Shown here piece after piece: positions 27,140 through 34,117 of a stretch of 34,117 nucleotides of DNA. Each line of letters starts with the position of its first letter. Position 1 is the first letter of the stretch. The notes beneath the pieces were generated by a model. That model saw nothing but the letters and a program-made list of their open reading frames with translations, was not told the origin of the DNA and searched no databases. Source of the DNA: Spirochaetes bacterium GWB1_36_13 (GTDB taxonomy: Bacteria; Spirochaetota; GWB1-36-13); NCBI GenBank assembly GCA_001829155.1, contig MIAO01000020.1:1-34117 (forward strand). The letters are read 5' to 3'. A program made the translations under genes and the position numbers.

Positions 27140-27895
27140 TTATCCGAATCTTCCGGTAATATAGTCTTCAGTCAGTTTTTCCCCTGGGTTGGTAAAGAGT
27201 TTTTCAGTATAATCAAACTCCACCATTTCTCCGAGGTAGAAAAAAGCTGTTTTATCTGATATTCTGGCTGCCTGCTGCATATTGTGGGTTACAATCACAA
27301 TGGTGTATTTCTTTTTCAGTTCCAGTATCAGTTCTTCTATTCTTTTGGTGGATATCGGGTCTAAAGCTGAAGTTGGTTCATCCATTAAAACAATATCGGG
27401 ATCAACTGCCAGGGTTCTTGCTATGCAGAGTCTCTGCTGCTGCCCGCCCGATAGTGAGAGAGCGTTTTCATTGAGTCTTTCATGAACCTCTTCCCAAAGG
27501 GCGGCTGCTTTCAAACTTCTTTCTACAATATCGTCCAGTTTTTTCTTGTCTTTAATACCCCAAATTCGAGGTCCGTAGGCAATATTATCGTAAATCGAGA
27601 AAGGAAAAGGATTCGGTTTTTGAAAAACCATACCGACTTTTCTTCTAAGAGTGACCACATCTGCATTTTCCTGATAAATATTTGTATCTTCAATAAATAC
27701 CTTTCCATTGATGGTTACATTGTCTATCAGGTCATTGAGGCGGTTCAGTGTTCTTAAAAAAGTGGATTTTCCGCATCCGGAGGGACCGATAAAGGCGGTG
27801 ATGCTTTTTTCGTTCATTTCAAGAGAAATGTTTTTCAGAGCCTGTTTTTTTCCGTAAAAAAGGTTGAGTTCTTCTGCTTTAATAATCGGTTTCAT
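27140..27895 (-). CDS. pstB: Phosphate ABC transporter ATP-binding protein PstB
   Basis: Walker A '[20 protein letters not shown]', '[25 protein letters not shown]', '[36 protein letters not shown]'. Confidence 0.97.
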   Translation of the reverse strand: MKPIIKAEELNLFYGKKQALKNISLEMNEKSITAFIGPSGCGKSTFLRTLNRLNDLIDNVTINGKVFIEDTNIYQENADVVTLRRKVGMVFQKPNPFPFSIYDNIAYGPRIWGIKDKKKLDDIVERSLKAAALWEEVHERLNENALSLSGGQQQRLCIARTLAVDPDIVLMDEPTSALDPISTKRIEELILELKKKYTIVIVTHNMQQAARISDKTAFFYLGEMVEFDYTEKLFTNPGEKLTEDYITGRFG

Positions 27896-28773
27896 TGACC
27901 ACCTTCCAGTCTTTTTAGTTTTTGTCTCACAAAGAATGCGATTGAACTTAATAGAAATACAAAGAGAATCAGAATCAGGGTGGCGCCGTAAGCAATCGGG
28001 CGCACCTTGACAATCTGGGCGTGCTGGGTTGCAAGGGAAAAAATATGGTAAGGAAGCGCCATAAATTTATCCATGAGGGTTCCCGGCAGATTGTTGAGGT
28101 AATAAGCCGCACCCGTAAAGAGAATGGGGGCTGTTTCTCCGGCGGCTCTTGCGATTCCTAAAATAATTCCTGTGATAATCCCAGGTCCTGCCGAAGGAAG
28201 AAGAACTTTTCGGATCGTCTGCCACTTGGTAGCGCCAAGACCGAGAGAGGCTTCCGCAAAAGATTCAGGCACCCTTTTTAAAGCTTCTTCCGTAGTGGAA
28301 ATAATCCAAGGCAGAGTCAAAAGCCCTAAAGTCAGACCTGCTGAAAGAATCGAGCCTCCAAAACCAAACAAGTCTACAAAAAGCGCCATTCCGAAAATAC
28401 CGTAAACAATTGATGGAATCCCCGCCAAATTCCGAATCGTCAGTTTGATAATCCTTGTAAAAAGAGTGTTTTTTGCATACTGTGCAAGGTATATCCCTGT
28501 CATGATCCCGATCGGAATAGAGGCGATTGAAGAAAGGAGAGTGACATAAACCGTCCCGATAATAGCCGGCATAATTCCGCCCGCTGTCATTCCTTTCTCA
28601 GGATATTCTGTTATAAAATCGAGAGAGAGCGAAGGAAATCCTTTGATAATAATGTCGATAAAAATAATTAAAAGAGGAACAATCACCAAGGCTGCCGCTA
28701 TAATACAAAGAACTTGAAAAGAACGGTTTATAATATATTTTTTTAGGAGATATTTTTCTGGGTTGTTTTTCAT
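27892..28773 (-). CDS. pstA: Phosphate ABC transporter permease PstA
   Basis: '[14 protein letters not shown]', '[56 protein letters not shown]'; 4-bp overlap with pstB. Confidence 0.96.
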   Translation of the reverse strand: MKNNPEKYLLKKYIINRSFQVLCIIAAALVIVPLLIIFIDIIIKGFPSLSLDFITEYPEKGMTAGGIMPAIIGTVYVTLLSSIASIPIGIMTGIYLAQYAKNTLFTRIIKLTIRNLAGIPSIVYGIFGMALFVDLFGFGGSILSAGLTLGLLTLPWIISTTEEALKRVPESFAEASLGLGATKWQTIRKVLLPSAGPGIITGIILGIARAAGETAPILFTGAAYYLNNLPGTLMDKFMALPYHIFSLATQHAQIVKVRPIAYGATLILILFVFLLSSIAFFVRQKLKRLEGGQ

Positions 28774-29660
28774 ATTTTTCTCCTGTTAATCATTCTGTCC
28801 GCAATTAAATTTACTCCAAAGCTCAAGATAAATAAAACAAACCCTAACGCGAAAAGACCGTGAAAATGGGTTGAACCGAATGCAACTTCACCCAATTCTA
28901 TAGCAATAGTAGCAGTAATGGTTCTGATCGAATCAAAAAATGAAGTGGGAAGAGCTGGGCTGTTTCCTGTTACCATCAAAACTGTCATCGTTTCTCCGAT
29001 AGCCCGTCCTGTTCCAAGCATAAAACTTGCCATAATCCCGGATTTTGCAGCCGGAATCACAATTTTTGAAATCGTCTCCCATTTGCTGGCACCCATGGCA
29101 AGGGATGCTTCACGGAGACTTTTTGGCACATCACGGATACTGTCAGCCGAGATGCTGATAATAGTCGGCAAAGCCATCAAAGCCAAAAGAATCGAGCCTG
29201 TCAAAGCATTGAGACCGTTCGTTTGCCCTGTGAGTTTTCCGATAAAAGGCGCTATCAGAACCAGTCCGACAAATCCTATGACTACTGAAGGAATCGAAGA
29301 TAAGATTTCCACTGAAAACTTTAATATCTCCGATGTCCGCCCCTTTGCATATTCTGAGAAAAAAACTGCTGTTCCGATTCCGATCGGGATTGCAATCGCC
29401 ATTGCTCCTACTGTTGCTATAATAGTGCTTACGATGAGCGGAAGCGCTCCGTAAGTATCAAACTCAAAGGCGTTTGGGTTCCACGCTGTCCCTGCGATAA
29501 AATCAAAAAAATTGACTTCCTTAAAAAACGGAAGAGATTCTTTAAAAAGAAAAAGAACGATAAGGCCTAAAATAACAATAATCAAAATCCCTGAAAACTT
29601 GAAGATATAAGCCGCAATTTTGTCAAAAACAATTACTTTTTTCGTTTCTTTTGACTGCAT
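28770..29660 (-). CDS. pstC: Phosphate ABC transporter permease PstC
   Basis: 'AWNPNAFEFDTYGALPLIVSTI', 'SSIPSVVIGFVGLVLIAPFI', 'SLREASLAMGASKWETISKIVIPAAKSGIMASFMLGTGRAIGETMTVLMVTGN'. Confidence 0.96.
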   Translation of the reverse strand: MQSKETKKVIVFDKIAAYIFKFSGILIIVILGLIVLFLFKESLPFFKEVNFFDFIAGTAWNPNAFEFDTYGALPLIVSTIIATVGAMAIAIPIGIGTAVFFSEYAKGRTSEILKFSVEILSSIPSVVIGFVGLVLIAPFIGKLTGQTNGLNALTGSILLALMALPTIISISADSIRDVPKSLREASLAMGASKWETISKIVIPAAKSGIMASFMLGTGRAIGETMTVLMVTGNSPALPTSFFDSIRTITATIAIELGEVAFGSTHFHGLFALGFVLFILSFGVNLIADRMINRRKI

Positions 29661-29681
29661 TGTTTCTCCTATTAAAAAAAA

Positions 29682-29697
29682 ACCGGGAAAACCCGGT
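29682..29697 (-). terminator. Hairpin between pstS and pstC
   Basis: ACCGGG (29682-29687)-loop-CCCGGT (29692-29697); followed on the minus strand by a T tract (the plus-strand A run 29674-29682). Confidence 0.75.
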
Positions 29698-29704
29698 CTT
29701 TTTG

Positions 29705-30586
29705 TTATTTAAACAGTTCTGGATTTAATTCCTTTGCTCTTTCGTCTAAAGGATAAAACCCTGTTTTTTTAACAATGGCTTGTCCTTCGGGTGAAAGTTC
29801 AAAAAGTACAAAATCCTTAACCGTTTGTGTCATATTTTTGTTGACATACTGGTAAAGAAATCTTGAAATTGCGTATTCTCCTGAAAGAACGGCTGATTTG
29901 TCTGAAGGAAGGACTGCTCTTCCGCTTTTTCCAACTACTGCCAAGACTTTTACACCGGGTTTAAAGCTGCCGTCTTCATTCATGACATATCCGAGCCCCT
30001 GATATCCGATTCCGCCGATATCTGCTTTAACACCTTCAAACATCTGAGCGTTCCCGTTCATTCTCTTCATTTTGTCTGAATAGTTTGCTTTCAAGATATG
30101 TTCTTGAAAAAAAGCATAAGTCCCTGAGTTTTCCTGTCTTCCGTAAAGAGAGATTTCAACATCCGGTCCGCCCACTTCTTTCCAATTCTTCACTTCGCCT
30201 TTGTAAATTGCAGCCAGCTGATCGGTTGTCAGCTGATTGATAGTGTTGGAAGGATTGACGACAATTGCGATTGCATCGATTCCGAGTTTGACTTCAAGAG
30301 GTTCGATCCCATTTTCTTTTGCCTTTTTAATTTCTTTGTCTTTGATTTGTCTGGAAGCATCCCCAATATCAGTATTGTTATTGACAATTCCTGCTACGCC
30401 TACTCCCGAACCGCCGCCACTGACATTGACCGCAATCCCTGATTTTTTGATATACACTTCTCCCATTTCCTGAACGAGTTCAAGAAGAGTGTCTGATCCT
30501 TTCACTTCGATTCCTTTCTGAGAACCTTTTCCGCATGAGAAAAGCCCGATAGAAAGAATAACGAGTAAACTTAAGATTTTTTTCAT
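29705..30586 (-). CDS. pstS: Phosphate-binding lipoprotein PstS
   Basis: Lipobox signal 'MKKILSLLVILSIGLFSCGKG'; 'VKGSDTLLELVQEMGEVYIKKSGIAVNVSGGGSGVGVAGIVNNNTDIGDASRQIK'; ATG at 30586 with upstream ggagg used instead of the track start 30655. Confidence 0.95.
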   Translation of the reverse strand: MKKILSLLVILSIGLFSCGKGSQKGIEVKGSDTLLELVQEMGEVYIKKSGIAVNVSGGGSGVGVAGIVNNNTDIGDASRQIKDKEIKKAKENGIEPLEVKLGIDAIAIVVNPSNTINQLTTDQLAAIYKGEVKNWKEVGGPDVEISLYGRQENSGTYAFFQEHILKANYSDKMKRMNGNAQMFEGVKADIGGIGYQGLGYVMNEDGSFKPGVKVLAVVGKSGRAVLPSDKSAVLSGEYAISRFLYQYVNKNMTQTVKDFVLFELSPEGQAIVKKTGFYPLDERAKELNPELFK

Positions 30587-30637
30587 TTGTTTCCTCCAAT
30601 TTGTTTTAAAAGTCTGATTTAAAATTAGAGCAGGGTT

Positions 30638-30666
30638 GTTACAAAAATATGACAAAATTATGAAGG
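30638..30666 (-). promoter_or_regulatory. Candidate Pho box upstream of pstS
   Basis: Minus strand CCTTCAT-aatt-TTGTCAT-attt-TTGTAAC: 7-bp units at 11-bp spacing, about 52 bp upstream of the pstS ATG. Confidence 0.5.
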
Positions 30667-30801
30667 TTTTTTTAAACTTTCCAAGAGATTGAAAACTTTA
30701 GTTTTGAATCTTCTGTTCCATACCGTTAAATTTATTATATTGTAAAATTGAAAAAAAACATTATTATAAAAATATAAGATAATCTATAAAAAGGCAAAAA
30801 A

Positions 30802-32400
30802 ATGAAACGATTTTTTTTATTGATCTTATTGCTGGGAGCTTCTTCGGTTCAGGCGAAAGTAGATTCCTTAGGACACCTTCCTTATTATTTAAAGGGAGCG
30901 TCATCTGAAAATCTTTTGTTTGAGCAGGGGTATTCTGCTTTTGCGGTAGAGAGTGTCAAAGAAAGAAAAGCATCGCTTTCGTCTTTTTATGCCCATCAAT
31001 ATCTTTTTGATAAAAAAAATGAATCCAATAACCTGACTTTAAATACTTTTTCTATTGGAAACGATCTTTTTGATGTTTATGACAGCAGTTTTTATTCTAT
31101 GCAGGCTGCAGAGGGGCTCCCGATTCTTCTGGGAGGGGCTTTTCAGATAAAAAATACATCTTTTAGTTTTAATGAATTATCCCCTGAGAAGGAAAAATAT
31201 GCGCCGATTTATGCCAAACTGCTTTTTTCAGGAAAGTATGAAGGTTTTTACCTGGGGGCTTTCCTGCTTTATCAGTCGGTGAGTTATGATACTCCTTCCA
31301 ATGCTTCAAAGACTTTTCAAGACACTCATTTTTATTACCATCTTTCAGCCGGCTATAAACTCTCTGATTCACTGACCTTTCTTTTTCTTTTTGATAATGT
31401 GTTCAATCTTTATAACGAAGAGCGGGATTATTCAATTTCTTCTTCAGAACTGACCGCTGTCCCGATTCTTCCCTATCAGACATTAAAAATATTCCGTTCT
31501 CCTCTTTACCGTTTCAATGCTTCTGCAAAGAGCAGCCGGGTTTATGAAGATCAGATTGATGTGGGAGGAGGAGTCTATCACCAATTTAAAGAAAGTATTA
31601 CTGATTCTTCACCTTTGAGGCTGAAAACCGGAATCAGCTACCAGTCTGATTTTCTGAATTTTATTTTTGAGCTCAATTATCTTAAAATTTCCTATCAGAG
31701 TGAGATGGGAATTAAACTTTCCAGCAGTTCTCTTTATTCAAATTATGAGAAAACAGGTTCTTTTCAGAGCGTTTACTATAAAATGACTGCTTTTTTTAAG
31801 CCTTCTTCGCTTTTTGAGGAATACAGATGGTATTTTCTTGTGGACGCGGAAGGAGATTTTTATTCAAAAATAAAAGAAAATATTATAGGGACAAATACAT
31901 TCGATATTGAAACTGATTACGGGCGAAATAAAATCGGAATGGTGATCGGCAACCGGAACAAGGCGAGAGAGTTCTGGTTTTATGGAAGCATGACTCTTTA
32001 TAAAACACTGGTTTTGGACTATACTTCAGATTTAAACGATACAACACCTCTTTATAATAATATTTATATTTCAGAAGAGGAGATGACAAAGACCAGAAAG
32101 AAATCGTGGATTCTTTTTCTGGGCGGGCTTGCCTCCCGATATACCTGGCAGGAATGGGTACTGGATATGGGAATCCATCTTGGGGTGATTAAACTTCCTG
32201 CCTCAGTGGACCAGACTTATCTGGATCTCACTTTTGGGGCTTCTTATCGTCTTAATCCGGAGTCTGAGTTGAAATTGAGCTATTTAAGAAGGACTTATTT
32301 TTCTTCAAAGCTTTATATTCAGGTGGATAATGAAAGCAAGGGTTATTCTTTTCAGGGCACTGAAACTTCTTTTCTGCTGTCCTATTTGTATTATTTTTAA
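30802..32400 (+). CDS. Putative outer-membrane beta-barrel protein
   Basis: Signal peptide 'MKRFFLLILLLGASSVQA', alternating aromatic strands, C-terminal '...FLLSYLYYF' ending in Phe. Confidence 0.7.
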   Translation: MKRFFLLILLLGASSVQAKVDSLGHLPYYLKGASSENLLFEQGYSAFAVESVKERKASLSSFYAHQYLFDKKNESNNLTLNTFSIGNDLFDVYDSSFYSMQAAEGLPILLGGAFQIKNTSFSFNELSPEKEKYAPIYAKLLFSGKYEGFYLGAFLLYQSVSYDTPSNASKTFQDTHFYYHLSAGYKLSDSLTFLFLFDNVFNLYNEERDYSISSSELTAVPILPYQTLKIFRSPLYRFNASAKSSRVYEDQIDVGGGVYHQFKESITDSSPLRLKTGISYQSDFLNFIFELNYLKISYQSEMGIKLSSSSLYSNYEKTGSFQSVYYKMTAFFKPSSLFEEYRWYFLVDAEGDFYSKIKENIIGTNTFDIETDYGRNKIGMVIGNRNKAREFWFYGSMTLYKTLVLDYTSDLNDTTPLYNNIYISEEEMTKTRKKSWILFLGGLASRYTWQEWVLDMGIHLGVIKLPASVDQTYLDLTFGASYRLNPESELKLSYLRRTYFSSKLYIQVDNESKGYSFQGTETSFLLSYLYYF

Positions 32401-32451
32401 TCTAGTTTGAATAAGTGCTTTTTTAAAAAGTTAAATGGATAGGGGAAAAAA

Positions 32452-32469
32452 GGACGGGAAGTCCCGTCC
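32452..32469. terminator. Bidirectional terminator between the barrel protein gene and glnA
   Basis: GGACGGGA (32452-32459)/TCCCGTCC (32462-32469) perfect stem arms between convergent genes; A-rich 5' side gives a T tract for glnA. Confidence 0.75.
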
Positions 32470-32482
32470 TCTTTGTGAAAAA

Positions 32483-33907
32483 TTAGATATCGTAGTAGAG
32501 GAAGAATTCATGTGGATGAGGTCTTAACTCAACTTTATTGATTTCTTCTTTGATTTTGTATTCAATCCAAGTTTCGATCACATCTTTTGTAAAGACTTCG
32601 CCTTTCAGAAGGAATTCATGGTCTTCTCTTAAATGCTCAAGAGCGTCTCTCAAGTATCTCGGAGTGCTTTCAATCTTAGAAAGTTCTTCGGCAGGAAGGT
32701 CATAAATATTTTTATCCAGAGGTTCACCCGGATGGATTTTGTTTTGAATACCATCGATTCCAGCCATAAGAAGAGCTGCGAATGCAAGGTACGGGTTACA
32801 AGACGGGTCTGGATATCGGACTTCGACTCTTTTTGATTTAGGGTTGTTTGAGTACATAGGAATCCGGATTGCCGCGCTTCTGTTTCTTGCAGAATAGGCA
32901 AGGTTGACAGGCGCTTCAAATCCTGGCACCAGTCTTTTGTATGAATTGACAGTAGGGTTGGTGATTGCTGTCAGAGCTTTAGTGTGTTTTAAAATTCCCC
33001 CGATAAAATAGAGGGCAGTTTCAGAAAGACCTGCATATTCATTTCCGCCGAAAAGAGGTTTTCCGTCTTTCCAGATAGACATGTGAGTGTGCATACCGGA
33101 ACCGTTGTCTCCGAAAAGAGGTTTAGGCATAAAAGTTGCACTTCTTCCATATTGATAGGCAGTGTTTTTAACTGCATATTTAAAGAACATCAGTTTATCA
33201 GCCATCGCAAGGATTTCGTCGAATTTCATGTCGATTTCGCACTGACCTGCTGTTGCTACTTCATGGTGCTGAGTTTCGATCACAAGACCTAATTTCTGCA
33301 TATTAACAACCATTTCTGATCTTAAATCCATGAGAGTATCTGTAGGCGGAACAGGGAAATATCCTTCCTTGTGTCTGACTTTGTATCCGAGGTTCCCGCC
33401 TTCTTCTTTTCTTCCTGTGTTCCAGACTGCTTCGTCTGAATCAATAAAAACGAAAGACTCGTTTGAAGAGCTGTTGTATCGGACATCATCAAATACAAAG
33501 AATTCAGCTTCAGGACCGACGAAACAGGTATCCCCAATTCCTGTTGATTTTAAATAATTAACAGCTTTTTTCACAATATGTCTTGGGTCTCTTGTATAAT
33601 CCTGTCTGGTGAGAGGATCTTTGATATCACAGACCATGATCAGAGTTTTATGTTCAGTAAATGGATCAATGACTGCTGTGGTTGGATCAGGCACGAGAAG
33701 CATATCGCTTTCGTTGATTGCCTGCCATCCTCTGATGGATGAACCGTCAAATCCCTGCCCGTTTTCAAATGAATCTTCATCAAAAGTCTGAGTCGGGATA
33801 GTGGTGTGCTGCCACATGCCTGGGAAATCCATAAATCTTAAATCGACAAACTGAACTCCCTCTTTTTTTATAAAATCTACTACTTCTTTTGCTGTTTTAA
33901 AACCCAT
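32483..33907 (-). CDS. glnA: Glutamine synthetase type I
   Basis: '[21 protein letters not shown]', '[24 protein letters not shown]', '[22 protein letters not shown]', '[34 protein letters not shown]', 'NIYDLPAEE' (adenylylation-type Tyr region). Confidence 0.98.
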   Translation of the reverse strand: MGFKTAKEVVDFIKKEGVQFVDLRFMDFPGMWQHTTIPTQTFDEDSFENGQGFDGSSIRGWQAINESDMLLVPDPTTAVIDPFTEHKTLIMVCDIKDPLTRQDYTRDPRHIVKKAVNYLKSTGIGDTCFVGPEAEFFVFDDVRYNSSSNESFVFIDSDEAVWNTGRKEEGGNLGYKVRHKEGYFPVPPTDTLMDLRSEMVVNMQKLGLVIETQHHEVATAGQCEIDMKFDEILAMADKLMFFKYAVKNTAYQYGRSATFMPKPLFGDNGSGMHTHMSIWKDGKPLFGGNEYAGLSETALYFIGGILKHTKALTAITNPTVNSYKRLVPGFEAPVNLAYSARNRSAAIRIPMYSNNPKSKRVEVRYPDPSCNPYLAFAALLMAGIDGIQNKIHPGEPLDKNIYDLPAEELSKIESTPRYLRDALEHLREDHEFLLKGEVFTKDVIETWIEYKIKEEINKVELRPHPHEFFLYYDI

Positions 33908-34117
33908 TCGGTTTCCTCCTCAAAAAAATAAATTCAGCGGCTATCTTATAACAAAAACCATACCAAGAAAAATAAATAATTTTAAAATTGATAATCATGT
34001 TTTTTTCAAACCGGTATTAAAACACTGCCTTTTTTTTAAGCTTTGATGAATTTATTTTGATTAAAATTTAAGCATATTTTATTTTTCAAAGACTTGTCAA
34101 CAATGTTTTATTCAGGC

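Noticed and set aside
28918-29454. 178-aa plus-strand ORF
   Set aside because: Fully antisense to pstC, whose family motifs are unambiguous; a typical shadow ORF.
1-34117. CRISPR array, tRNA or rRNA genes, prophage or toxin-antitoxin module
   Set aside because: No regularly spaced direct repeats, no tRNA-like or rRNA sequence and no phage/TA signature seen by eye; a tRNAscan/Infernal run would be needed to be certain.
33908-34117. Regulatory element upstream of glnA
   Set aside because: AT-rich with no clear symmetrical operator or sigma-54 promoter that I could support.

Overview
AT-rich window from a diderm bacterium. The gene set looks spirochaete-like (FliA/WhiG sigma next to a Jag_N-DUF342/FapA protein, many MCP/Che genes, a beta-barrel-like protein), but taxonomy is inference. 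Main blocks: (i) a SwrB/DUF6115-like protein, small membrane proteins and YajQ (minus strand), divergent from two tandem HPr-like proteins, two uncharacterised membrane proteins, a FliA/WhiG-type sigma factor and a FapA-like protein (plus strand); (ii) a PocR-PAS hybrid histidine kinase, a DUF6122-like membrane protein and an MCP with an eight-cysteine insert inside its HAMP region; (iii) a two-gene cassette resembling phosphonate tailoring enzymes (PsrA/PhpC-like Fe-alcohol dehydrogenase plus PntC/LicC-like nucleotidyltransferase); (iv) an eight-gene chemosensory operon (secreted sCache protein, MCP, CheB, CheR-TPR, REC-PP2C phosphatase, CheW, divergent CheW, CheA) with no CheY, the strongest candidate for an under-described signalling system; (v) pstSCAB-phoU-phoR without phoB, with a candidate Pho box; (vi) a putative outer-membrane protein convergent with glnA. 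Small palindromic/MITE-like elements lie at about 7.7, 11.1 and 15.2 kb. No rRNA, tRNA or CRISPR array was recognised. All family calls are by eye from the translations; no database searches were run.
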